Assembly (NCBI GenBank): GCA_945786855.1
Contig: CALZGI010000022.1
Location: forward strand, 1 to 33,315
Reading direction: 5' to 3'
Length of the DNA: 33,315 nt
DNA from: Thermodesulfovibrionia bacterium
GTDB lineage: Bacteria; Nitrospirota; Thermodesulfovibrionia; UBA6902
A program made the position numbers and the translations under genes. Shown here piece by piece: positions 21,932 through 30,119 of the stretch (position 1 is the stretch's first letter; every line of letters begins with the position of its first letter). Below the pieces are notes generated by a model. The model searched no databases. It was not told the origin of the DNA and was given only the letters and a program-made list of their open reading frames with translations.

Positions 21932-23017
21932 CTATTCGAGCCCTGATCCCTTTTTCTCTAAAGCCCCCGGGGTATCTTTTCCCAGAAGACGGGCAGCGTT
22001 TTTCTTGTTTCCGAAAATGTCGTCAAGGGGAAGTGCAACCGGATCCTCATCGTCCTCTTTTATGTGAATGAGCCCGATAATCATGAGGGCACAGATCGTT
22101 TTTAACGTTGTAAAATTGGAAGCGGGAGAAAGGGCGAGGATCCTTTCAAGAGGATAGAGTCCATTTATATGAGAAAGGATCTTTTTGTCGTTATTATCGA
22201 GTTCGAGAGAACGGACAATCATCATCGGATTCAGGGAAATATTTAATATGTCCTTCGTAGAAGGGCATAGTTTCTTTATAAATGAATAACTTCTGATTTT
22301 TTTTATGCCGTGATAAATAAGATTTGGCGTGCTGCTTTGCAGAGTAATCGAGTCATCTAAAATAATGGAGCCTTCTTTTAATTCAAATTCCCCTTCTTCG
22401 AGTGAAAAAAGACTGATAATAATATCTTCCACGTGATTCTGCACTTCCTGGACAAGTTCCTGGGGTGTGAGACAGCCGCACTCAACGAGAGTTTCCCCTA
22501 ATTTTTGTTGGCTCTTCATCATCCGATCGGTTGCATTCTCAAGTTCCGCGAGGGTTATATTCCCCCTCGTTAATAAATACTCGCCCAGGTGTTCATCTTC
22601 GTCATTGGAAGCAGCAAAAAAAATTTCTCCACTGGCGATACATATTTTTTTGACAATTGACCTGGACTGTACTTGAAGAATTCCTGTCGTTTTGCTCCGA
22701 TATGCTCCTATGAGAATATCGATAAGCCGGAAATTCCCGAGAGACCCTTTTAATGATTCGACCCTCCTGATTCCTGCCTGCAGATGATCCGCAACCCTGT
22801 TTGTCCAGACTACTTCACCTTTAAACTCCACTCCTTGATCAGGAATCCTGACATTGATCTCCGTACCCCTTACAACGTCAGGAGCATCTGCGATAACAAC
22901 ACTGGCCCCGTCCGAGTAATCAATTACTTTCCCTTTATAGGTTACTGAAGGAAATGTCACTTCACACGCAGAGTTGCTGTTGTATCGTTTAAACTTTCTG
23001 TTATTTTTATCACTCAT
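21932..23017 (-). CDS. PilZ-domain plus DUF4388 (PATAN) protein
   Basis: 361 aa, cytoplasmic. The N-terminal ~90 residues are a PilZ domain with the RxxxR arginines (Arg7, Arg11) and D33-x-S35; the usual final Gly of D-x-S-x-x-G is Ala38, with Gly shifted to 37, so c-di-GMP binding is likely but not certain. Residues about 95-230 are a PATAN/DUF4388 domain (LGNFRLIDILIGAYRSKTTGILQV) with its helical part (LGEYLLTRGNITLAEL, KLGETLVECGCLT). The rest, to 361, resembles the extension of the same family. PATAN proteins act in two-component and gliding or motility signalling. It is convergent with the selenoprotein and ends 51 bp from it. Confidence 0.85.
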   Translation of the reverse strand: MSDKNNRKFKRYNSNSACEVTFPSVTYKGKVIDYSDGASVVIADAPDVVRGTEINVRIPDQGVEFKGEVVWTNRVADHLQAGIRRVESLKGSLGNFRLIDILIGAYRSKTTGILQVQSRSIVKKICIASGEIFFAASNDEDEHLGEYLLTRGNITLAELENATDRMMKSQQKLGETLVECGCLTPQELVQEVQNHVEDIIISLFSLEEGEFELKEGSIILDDSITLQSSTPNLIYHGIKKIRSYSFIKKLCPSTKDILNISLNPMMIVRSLELDNNDKKILSHINGLYPLERILALSPASNFTTLKTICALMIIGLIHIKEDDEDPVALPLDDIFGNKKNAARLLGKDTPGALEKKGSGLE

Positions 23018-23245
23018 CCTGTCATCCAGTGTAATTATTCGGGAACCACCCCTTTAAAATAATTATTTAAATGTTCTGCTCCCCAATGCATATCACAGTT
23101 ATGCTCTGCCCTCCCTCTATAGAGAGCAGGTGCATATCTTATCGGCATAATGCATTTTTTATTTAATTATTCTCTTAGCAGGGGGGAATGTGCGGGCTCA
23201 TTACGATAAAATGGATAAGTGATGCAGCGAAGGAAATGTGAAAAA

Positions 23246-23944
23246 TCAATCTCTTATGCCATGAGCGAGTGCCAGAACGTGAATGGAACCTGCTCCTGCT
23301 TTTTTTAACACTCTGGAGCACTCACGAACCGTGGTACCCGTGGTAATGACGTCATCTATCAGTAAGATACTTTTTCCCCGGATCATGGTTTCATTCTCTG
23401 TCTCAAAAGCTTTTCTAATATTTCCTCTTCTTTCCGGTGAACTCAGTCCCACCTGAGGCTTAGTATCCTGAACTTTGATGAGACAGTGAACAAATAATTC
23501 AGCCCCTATTCTTTCTGATATATTCCTGGACAGAAGAGCTGACTGATTGTACTCTCTTCTTCTCAGTCGCCTTTCATGAAGAGGGACAGGGACTACAGCA
23601 TCTACAGGGGGAATTTTGAGGTGTGCTGTTATTTCAGAGAGAGGTTTTGAAAGCCTCCTGATACGGTGATACTTAAATAGATTTATCGCTTTCCTCAAGG
23701 CCCCGTCGTAGAGGCCGAAAAACCTGGCAGAAGCGAATGCCGGTTCATCTTTTATGCACTCTCCACATTCAATTGACTCATCAGAGATAAGCGGTTTACT
23801 GCATTTTCGGCATGCCGGGCCATGATAGGGCTTGATTGACTGCCAGCACGCAGGGCATAGGGGAGCAGTGTTATGTTCTGAAGAGGGCCTGTTACAGATT
23901 GGGCAGGATTCAGGGAACAGAATGTTAAATAATTTATTAAGCAT
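23246..23944 (-). CDS. comF: ComF-family phosphoribosyltransferase-like protein
   Basis: 232 aa. The N-terminus carries four cysteine pairs (C14/C17, C30/C33, C45/C48, C60/C63) forming zinc ribbons, then a type I phosphoribosyltransferase domain with VVPVPLHERRLRRREYNQS and the PRPP-binding loop LLIDDVITTGTT at 194-205. ComF proteins are needed for DNA uptake in naturally competent bacteria and influence replication restart in others; whether this cell is competent is unknown. The ATG has no strong Shine-Dalgarno. It follows gpmI on the same strand after 127 bp. Confidence 0.93.
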   Translation of the reverse strand: MLNKLFNILFPESCPICNRPSSEHNTAPLCPACWQSIKPYHGPACRKCSKPLISDESIECGECIKDEPAFASARFFGLYDGALRKAINLFKYHRIRRLSKPLSEITAHLKIPPVDAVVPVPLHERRLRRREYNQSALLSRNISERIGAELFVHCLIKVQDTKPQVGLSSPERRGNIRKAFETENETMIRGKSILLIDDVITTGTTVRECSRVLKKAGAGSIHVLALAHGIRD

Positions 23945-24071
23945 ATATTCGGGATGTAGCCGTTAATTCTTAGTTAGTAGTCACGGGCCAGAGAGCATTG
24001 ATAGAACACGTACCGATTGCCGCAACTTATGCCAGACCATGTCCCCTGAACGAGCAGCAGCCAAGTACATA

Positions 24072-25595
24072 CTATTGAATAAGAAGAGTTTCCCCGGTCA
24101 TCTCTTCGGGTTTGTCGATTCCCAGCAGGTCAAGAACCGTAGGAGCTACATCGGCAAGGATACCCCCTTCCCTGAGCGCGCCCCCTTTATTAAGGAGAAT
24201 AAAAGGCACCGGATTTATTGAATGCGCGGTGACCATGCTGCCGGCATCCAACATTTCATCGCAGTTTCCATGGTCAGCTGTAATTATCACCGTGCCGCCG
24301 ATTGACTGTACCTTTTTGACGATTTCTTCAAGACACCGGTCAACTGCTTCACAGGCTTTTGCTGCAGCTTCCATATTCCCGGTGTGGCCGACCATGTCCG
24401 GATTTGCGAAGTTCAGAAGAATAAAGTCATACCCTCCCTGATGAATCCTTTTCAGGACTTCGTCTTTTACTTCAAATGCACTCATTTCAGGTTTCAGATC
24501 GTAGGTGTCCACGTCCCTGGGAGACGGGATAAGGCATCGGTCTTCACCTTCAAAGGGGACTTCCTCCCCGCCGTTAAAGAAGTATGTAACATGAGCATAT
24601 TTTTCAGTTTCAGCGATCCTCAGCTGTTTCATATTTTTCCGGCTCAGGATTGCCCCGAGAATATTGGTTAATTTAATTGCCGGGAAGGCGACGGGAAAGG
24701 TGAAATCATCGTCATACATTGTTATCGTTACATATGATCCAAGGGCAGGCACCTGCTTCCGTTCAAACCCGGTAAAGCTTTTCTCCGCCAGTGCTGCAGA
24801 GATTTCCCGTGCCCTGTCAGCCCGGAAGTTGAAAAAAATCGCGGAATCTCCGTCCCCGATCAGTCCGATGGGCTCACCGTTCTCACAGACGAGAGAGGGT
24901 TTGATAAATTCATCGGTTTCATTCCTCTTGTAACTCTCTTCAACCGCTTCCTGTGCTGACCCTACTTTGATGCCTTTGCCGGAAACAAGTGCTCTAAATG
25001 CCTGTTCCACTCTTTCCCAGCGGTTGTCCCTGTCCATTGCCCAGTAGCGTCCCGTAACAGTTGATATCCTTGCAGACGGCTTATCGCCGAGAAATGATTC
25101 AAGTTCTTTGATATAGCCTATTCCTGATGTGGGAAGTGTGTCTCTGCCATCCATGAATGGGTGAATAAAAATCTTTTGCGCCCCCCTGCTCAGCGCCATG
25201 TTAACAAGGGCGTAAAGGTGATTGATATGACTGTGTACACCGCCGTCAGATAACAGTCCAAGAAAGTGCAGGGCCGTGCCTTTTTCAATGGCGGAATCGA
25301 TGCTCTCTAACAGTGCCTTGTTTTTAAAGAGGCTCCCGTCCCGCATAGCTTTATTTATCCGCGCATAATCCTGATACACAATCCGGCCTGCTCCAAGATT
25401 CAGGTGGCCAACTTCGGAGTTGCCCATGGTCCCCTCCGGGAGGCCCACAGCTTCACCGGCGCAGTCAAGGGCAGTATGGGGATACTCGTTCAATAAACTT
25501 TTATAAAATGGGATGTTGGCTGTTGTTTTTGCATCGGTGGCAGGATCGTCCGAGATTCCCCATCCATCAAGTATAAATAGTATTAAGGGCTTCAT
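24072..25595 (-). CDS. gpmI: 2,3-bisphosphoglycerate-independent phosphoglycerate mutase
   Basis: 507 aa, the normal length. It interconverts 3- and 2-phosphoglycerate in glycolysis/gluconeogenesis, using two Mn ions and a phosphoserine intermediate. The metal-binding Asp10 is in FILDGWG, the catalytic Ser60 in GTMGNSEVGHLN. The substrate segments HSHINHLYAL and PFMDGRDT and the C-terminal ADHGNCDEM and MVTAHSINPVPF motifs are all present. No clear Shine-Dalgarno precedes the ATG at 25595. Confidence 0.97.
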   Translation of the reverse strand: MKPLILFILDGWGISDDPATDAKTTANIPFYKSLLNEYPHTALDCAGEAVGLPEGTMGNSEVGHLNLGAGRIVYQDYARINKAMRDGSLFKNKALLESIDSAIEKGTALHFLGLLSDGGVHSHINHLYALVNMALSRGAQKIFIHPFMDGRDTLPTSGIGYIKELESFLGDKPSARISTVTGRYWAMDRDNRWERVEQAFRALVSGKGIKVGSAQEAVEESYKRNETDEFIKPSLVCENGEPIGLIGDGDSAIFFNFRADRAREISAALAEKSFTGFERKQVPALGSYVTITMYDDDFTFPVAFPAIKLTNILGAILSRKNMKQLRIAETEKYAHVTYFFNGGEEVPFEGEDRCLIPSPRDVDTYDLKPEMSAFEVKDEVLKRIHQGGYDFILLNFANPDMVGHTGNMEAAAKACEAVDRCLEEIVKKVQSIGGTVIITADHGNCDEMLDAGSMVTAHSINPVPFILLNKGGALREGGILADVAPTVLDLLGIDKPEEMTGETLLIQ

Positions 25596-25871
25596 TTTAT
25601 GAAAGAGACCTTTCTCACGATATTATGGGTTCTAATTTATTATAGGGAAATTATATAAATTGCTGTTCTGTATTGCAAATAGGTTCAGCACTTCTTCGAT
25701 GTACGGTACTCTTCAGACGGGGTTTGTCTGTTTTTCCATGAATACCTGCAGATCAACTTTCCTGAAGCATAGAAAGTACATCCTGGATGCGGCAGCGGGC
25801 AGGGAAAGTGCACTCACCTGACAACTCACGTCATTCTACTCTGAAGGATACCCCACGTGGCATCCTGTTAT
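25596..25871. other. 276-bp gap between the outer-membrane barrel gene and gpmI
   Basis: No gene is supported. The stem 25845-25852 / 25859-25866 (AGGATACC with GGCATCCT, including one G-U pair on the minus strand) lies just after the barrel gene's stop and could help termination, but no T-run follows. The AT-rich stretch at 25615-25680 probably holds the gpmI promoter. Confidence 0.35.
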
Positions 25872-26717
25872 TCAAAATCCATAAGTGAGCTTCACAACAG
25901 CGGCAAGTATTTGTGTCCTGCTCTTTGGGAAGATAGTTATGATCGGTCTGCCCGTGTCGGTGATGTCAGGAACTACTTCACTTTCATCCAGGAGAATGAG
26001 GGTGTATTCCGCACCCGCAGAAAAGGAAATTCTTTCGGTGAGTTGCTGTGAAATGTCCAGTCCAAGGTCAACGCGCGAGCCGTTCGTGTCAAACCAGATA
26101 CCATCATTGTCAGTATTTCGTACGTCGCCGTCCAAATAATAAGAATATGCAGCTCTGCCTTCAACAGCCCACTGGTTCAGTGCATATCCTGCACTCATAC
26201 CCCCACCGGCCTTCCAGAGGCTGAAGGTCTCTACGATGACATCGCTCGACAGAGATACATCATTTACGACAAAATTTTTCCTGCGGAAATGCATTCCGTC
26301 CCATCCTCCTGAGAGATAGGCACTGTAATAAAAACTCTCTACATTGTTCTGAAACCCTATCCGTCCCTCATAAAACTGGCCAAAAATGCTCATATCATTT
26401 GTCTGCACCGTGACATCGTCGTGTTCCCATTGTTCTTCATCTTCCAGTCCCACCGCCCAATCTGCGATAAAGGCTGCAAATATGTGGCTCGGCCTGTCAA
26501 ATGAATATTCCGCAGAAGCTCCAAGCAGTATTGTGTGCAGGTCGGCATCAGAATCTATCTCGGGCCCCAGTGACTCTGTTTCCTCATTGTATTGAATAAC
26601 ACCGTAACCGGCCTGAGCCCCGGTTTCAAAGGTGCCTGCATTGACAGAAAGCGAAGGAATAATAATTATGAGGGACATTAGAAAGAGGGAACATATATAT
26701 GAAATTCTAATTTTCAA
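25872..26717 (-). CDS. Predicted outer-membrane beta-barrel protein
   Basis: 281 aa. A Sec signal peptide (MKIRISYICSLFLMSL, hydrophobic to about 25, likely cut after VNA) precedes alternating hydrophobic/aromatic strands typical of an OMP barrel, such as FYYSAYLSGGWDG, WKAGGGMSAGYAL and WAVEGRAAYSYYLDG. The C-terminus is KLTYGF, the final Phe expected of BAM substrates. Cargo is unknown. The start is TTG at 26717, fixed by AAGGAGGAAG on the minus strand about 8 nt upstream. It lies 241 bp downstream of argF; a 6-bp hairpin (26940-26954) sits between. Confidence 0.82.
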   Translation of the reverse strand: MKIRISYICSLFLMSLIIIIPSLSVNAGTFETGAQAGYGVIQYNEETESLGPEIDSDADLHTILLGASAEYSFDRPSHIFAAFIADWAVGLEDEEQWEHDDVTVQTNDMSIFGQFYEGRIGFQNNVESFYYSAYLSGGWDGMHFRRKNFVVNDVSLSSDVIVETFSLWKAGGGMSAGYALNQWAVEGRAAYSYYLDGDVRNTDNDGIWFDTNGSRVDLGLDISQQLTERISFSAGAEYTLILLDESEVVPDITDTGRPIITIFPKSRTQILAAVVKLTYGF

Positions 26718-26958
26718 CGGTCTTCCTCCTTGATTTCTGGAAATAAAAGGGCACGATAAATTCTGCTGACCGGAATATTTCCTGTTCGGTAATGTTATCG
26801 GATCAAGCAGGGGAAACTTTAACCTGCAACAATTTCTTCAAACAGCTCATGAATATTCTCACCATGTGCCCTGTAATTATTGTTGAAAGGGAAAGGTGTT
26901 TTCCCCCTGTCCAGGTCTGGCAGCTGTCAACGAATCAACCTCCTGAACCAGGAGCGTG

Positions 26959-27861
26959 TCATCGGACCAGTTTTTCGAGCAGCGCTTTCTGGGTATGCAG
27001 TCTGTTTTCTGCCTGATCAATGACGACGCTTTGAGGAGAATCAATCACTTCATCGGTTATCTCTTCTCCCCTGTGAGCAGGCAGGCAGTGCATTACGATG
27101 GCATCTGATTTGGCACGGGATACGAGCTGACCGTTGATCTGGTACTGTTTAAATATTTTTTTCCTTCTCTCCACTTCCCTCTCCTGCCCCATACTTATCC
27201 ATACATCGGTATACAGGACATCAGCTTCGTTTACTGCTTCTTCCGGATCGGTAACAACGGTAACCTTTCCACCTTTGGAGATGACATTTTCGAATATCTT
27301 TCTGTCCGGTTCATACCCCCGGGGACAGGCGACGACAAGATCGATTCCGGTGAGCAGTGCTGCTTCCATCAATGAATTGACGACGTTGTTGCCGTCACCT
27401 ATATACGCAAGCTTTATGTCCCTCAGGCGGCCCTTCTTTTCCATTATTGTGAGGAAATCGGCAAGGGCCTGGCATGGGTGGTGGAGGTCCGTGAGCCCGT
27501 TGATGACTGGAATCCCGGCATTGGCTGCAAGCTTTTCAGTAGTGCTGTGGGCAAAGGTCCTGACAACAATGCCATGTAAGTAACGGGCGAGCACTTTTGC
27601 CGTGTCTTCCACCGTCTCGCCCCGTCCGAGCTGCAGGTCTTTTGTGTTGATATAGATGGCCTGCCCGCCGAGCTGGTATATGCCTGTCTGAAATGAGATC
27701 CTCGTTCTTGTTGATGATTTATCAAACAGGAGACCAATGCTTTTTCCAAGGAGAGGGCAGGAAGAGCTGTCTTCCCCTGATTTTAACTCAGCAGCCCTTT
27801 TCAGCAGGGAATGCATGTCGTCTGCTGACAAATCCAGTAATGTGAGAAAATCCTTTTTCAT
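26959..27861 (-). CDS. argF: Ornithine carbamoyltransferase
   Basis: 300 aa. It transfers carbamoyl phosphate to ornithine to give citrulline in arginine biosynthesis. The carbamoyl-phosphate site STRTR is at residues 50-54, HPCQ at 128-131, and the ornithine-side motif MHCLPAHRGEEI at 257-268, all canonical. It starts 28 nt after the argD stop, so argD-argF form an operon. Upstream the minus strand reads GAGATGAAAG just before the ATG. Catabolic (arcB) use is possible in principle but the argD linkage favours biosynthesis. Confidence 0.96.
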   Translation of the reverse strand: MKKDFLTLLDLSADDMHSLLKRAAELKSGEDSSSCPLLGKSIGLLFDKSSTRTRISFQTGIYQLGGQAIYINTKDLQLGRGETVEDTAKVLARYLHGIVVRTFAHSTTEKLAANAGIPVINGLTDLHHPCQALADFLTIMEKKGRLRDIKLAYIGDGNNVVNSLMEAALLTGIDLVVACPRGYEPDRKIFENVISKGGKVTVVTDPEEAVNEADVLYTDVWISMGQEREVERRKKIFKQYQINGQLVSRAKSDAIVMHCLPAHRGEEITDEVIDSPQSVVIDQAENRLHTQKALLEKLVR

Positions 27862-27889
27862 CTTTCATCTCTTCTCGTTCATGAGGTTC

Positions 27890-29095
27890 TTAATGTGAAT
27901 GTCTCTCGAAAATATCTTCGAGTATATCGATTAGATGGTCAATTTCCTTTTCAACGATAATTAAAGGCGGGATAAACCTCAATACGTTGCCGCTCGTGCA
28001 GTTTATCAGTATCCCGCGCTTGGTACATGCCTCAACAATCGGTGCTCCTGTTATCGTTAATTCAACGCCGAGCAGAAGGCCCAGCCCTCTCACTTCAATT
28101 ATGATCGAGGGAAAGTCTTTCTTGAGTTTTTCAAGCCTGTCTTTAAAGTACTTCCCTATCCGGTAACAACTGTCAAGGATAAAACCGTCTTCAAGCAGTG
28201 TCTCAAGAGTGACAGTCGCTGCTGCACAGGCGAGGGGATTTCCTCCAAAGGTCGAACCATGTGTCCCGTGCTGGAATGAAGATGCTACAGAGTCTTTTGC
28301 AAGCACTGCCCCTATTGCCACTCCCCCTCCAAGCCCCTTTGCCAGGGCAATTATATCAGGTTTTATATCGAAATGCTCATAGGCAAAGAGCTTGCCCGTT
28401 CGGCCTATTCCTGTCTGGATCTCATCAAGAATTAGCAGAATTTCATTTTCATCACAGAGTTCACGAACCTGACGGAAATAATCATCTGAAGGCATCCTGA
28501 CGCCTCCCTCTCCCTGAATCGGTTCGAGCAGTATCGCACAGGTTTTCTTTGAAACAGCCTCTCTGATCGCCTCAATATTATTGAAGGGAACGTGTCTGAA
28601 CCCCGGGACGAGGGGTTCAAAGCCCTTTTGAATTTTTTCCTGCCCCGTTGCGCTTAACGCTGCCAGCGTCCTGCCGTGGAAGGAGCCATGTGCAGTTATA
28701 ATTTCGTATTTGTCATGGGGGGAATGGTCCTTTGCATGTTTTCGGGCGAGCTTGATGGCCCCCTCAATTGCTTCTGTCCCTGAATTGCAGAAAAAGGCCT
28801 TGTCGGCAAAAGAGTGCTCTACAAGCATCTTTGCAAGAGTGATCTGTGACTCAATATGAAACAGGTTCGAAACATGGAGAAGCCTCTGGGCCTGTTTCTG
28901 CAGCGCGATCACAACCCTGGGATGACAGTGCCCGAGGCAGTTAACGGCGATCCCTCCCACAAAGTCCAGATACTCTTTACCGTCAGAACTCCATACTTTC
29001 ATCCCCCTCCCTTTCCTCAGGACAATAGGGAAACGGTCGTAGGTGTTCATTAAGTACTTCTTCGACTCATCCATGAATTTCTTATCAATTGCCAT
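27890..29095 (-). CDS. argD: Acetylornithine aminotransferase
   Basis: 401 aa from the ATG at 29095. This PLP class III aminotransferase converts N-acetylglutamate semialdehyde to N-acetylornithine. It has the MNTYDRFPIVLRKGRG start, FCNSGTEAIEGAIKLARKH, the Asp motif LILDEIQTGIGRTG and the PLP lysine in ALAKGLGGGVAIG. The frame extends to an ATG at 29149, but those 18 residues are hydrophobic and unlike the family; ATG 29095 or ATG 29074 fits better. A promoter TTGTCC-16 bp-TATATT (29131-29104 on the minus strand) ends 8 nt before 29095, giving a nearly leaderless mRNA. Confidence 0.94.
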   Translation of the reverse strand: MAIDKKFMDESKKYLMNTYDRFPIVLRKGRGMKVWSSDGKEYLDFVGGIAVNCLGHCHPRVVIALQKQAQRLLHVSNLFHIESQITLAKMLVEHSFADKAFFCNSGTEAIEGAIKLARKHAKDHSPHDKYEIITAHGSFHGRTLAALSATGQEKIQKGFEPLVPGFRHVPFNNIEAIREAVSKKTCAILLEPIQGEGGVRMPSDDYFRQVRELCDENEILLILDEIQTGIGRTGKLFAYEHFDIKPDIIALAKGLGGGVAIGAVLAKDSVASSFQHGTHGSTFGGNPLACAAATVTLETLLEDGFILDSCYRIGKYFKDRLEKLKKDFPSIIIEVRGLGLLLGVELTITGAPIVEACTKRGILINCTSGNVLRFIPPLIIVEKEIDHLIDILEDIFERHSH

Positions 29096-29103
29096 AGATA
29101 AAG

Positions 29104-29131
29104 AATATAACATAAAGAGCAGGGGGGACAA
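29104..29131 (-). promoter_or_regulatory. argD promoter, near-leaderless
   Basis: Minus-strand TTGTCC (29131-29126) and TATATT (29109-29104) are 16 bp apart; the expected start point lies 0-2 nt before the ATG at 29095, leaving no room for a Shine-Dalgarno. Confidence 0.5.
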
Positions 29132-29256
29132 AAGTGTTGATATAAACATGTATGCTCGGATTGGTCAGTAGTGCGTCTCATGGTTCGAAAATTATCTCGT
29201 TTTGCAACCTCTGGATATTCGGCTCAATCATCTTCCCCGCTCTGCCAATCCCTCAT

Positions 29257-29286
29257 TTGTCTTAACCCTGATCGTTTCTATATAAT
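29257..29286 (+). promoter_or_regulatory. Promoter giving a leaderless cupin transcript
   Basis: TTGTCT (29257-29262) and a perfect TATAAT (29281-29286) are 18 bp apart; six nt separate the -10 from the ATG at 29293, so the start point coincides with the start codon. Confidence 0.6.
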
Positions 29287-29292
29287 TACTCC

Positions 29293-29751
29293 ATGGGAAA
29301 AAAAGCACGCTCTTCCTCCTGTGAAGTACCGGTAAAGACAGTAAAAAAATCGCGAAGCGGCAACAGACAGTACCGGTATGGCGGTGATTTCAAATGGAGA
29401 GGGGTGAAATCCGGCCGATATAAATCTGAAGGAGGTGACTGGGCAGGAATAGCGAGACAGGTTCTGATCGGCGACCGCGGTGAGACTGCAGAGTTTCACC
29501 TCAGATACTTTGAAATAGAGGCCGGCGGCTACAGCAGCTTTGAAAAACATAAACACGAACATGTGGTAATCGGGGTGAGGGGAAGGGGGAAGGCAAAACT
29601 GAACAGACGGATCACAGACATACAATTTCTTGATGTGCTCTATATCGGTGCGCATACCCATCACCGGCTGTATAATCCCTTTCAGGAACCGTTCGGGTTT
29701 TTCTGTATCGTCAATGCAAGGAGGGACAGGCCCAGGCCGGTAAAGAAATAA
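29293..29751 (+). CDS. Cupin-domain protein
   Basis: 152 aa. The first ~45 residues are basic and low in complexity (MGKKARSSS, KKSRSGNRQ). A single cupin barrel follows, with metal-binding histidines in FEKHKHEH (86, 88, 90) and HTHHRLYN (121-124); a Glu in the first motif completes the usual 3-His/1-Glu set. Substrate and reaction are unknown; small cupins of this kind often act as isomerases, dioxygenases or sensors. The start is supported by the leaderless promoter just upstream. It is the first plus-strand gene after the arg operon and stands 72 bp before the CopZ-like gene. Confidence 0.85.
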   Translation: MGKKARSSSCEVPVKTVKKSRSGNRQYRYGGDFKWRGVKSGRYKSEGGDWAGIARQVLIGDRGETAEFHLRYFEIEAGGYSSFEKHKHEHVVIGVRGRGKAKLNRRITDIQFLDVLYIGAHTHHRLYNPFQEPFGFFCIVNARRDRPRPVKK

Positions 29752-29823
29752 TTTGTTTTCTTATGGATATGTAATGAAACAGAATGATATTATTACCAAT
29801 ACCAACTATTCAGGAGGCTTACC

Positions 29824-30027
29824 ATGGCAGAAATCATAATGAAAATTGAGGGCATGAGTTGTCAGCATTGTGTTATGAGTGTAAAGCAGGCTCTGGACGG
29901 TGTGCAGGGGGTCAGTTCTTCTGACGTGTCCGTCGGCTCAGCCACGGTTCAGTACGATGAAGCAACGACGAATAAAGACGTGATCACACAGGCTGTTCAA
30001 AAAGCAGGGTATACAATTGTCGTGTAG
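29824..30027 (+). CDS. Heavy-metal-associated (HMA) domain protein, CopZ-like
   Basis: 67 aa, a single HMA domain: the metal-binding GMSCQHC (Cys13, Cys16) near the N-terminus, then VKQALDGVQGV and the closing KAGYTIVV. It is likely a cytoplasmic copper(I) chaperone passing metal to a P-type ATPase that is not in the window. An AGGAGG Shine-Dalgarno lies 7 nt before the ATG. The following nucleotide-sugar gene is probably not functionally linked. Confidence 0.93.
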   Translation: MAEIIMKIEGMSCQHCVMSVKQALDGVQGVSSSDVSVGSATVQYDEATTNKDVITQAVQKAGYTIVV

Positions 30028-30119
30028 TATGACCATAGGGTTTTATTAAAGGAAAAAATAAATATATCCGTATTAATTTTAAATAACTGTGGATGTACCT
30101 AGAAAAGGAGAGTCTGTTT

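Noticed and set aside
23018-23245. Possible c-di-GMP riboswitch upstream of the PilZ-PATAN gene
   Set aside because: Local inverted repeats exist (TTATGC/GCATAA, TGCTCT/AGAGCA), but none of the conserved GEMM core sequences could be found.
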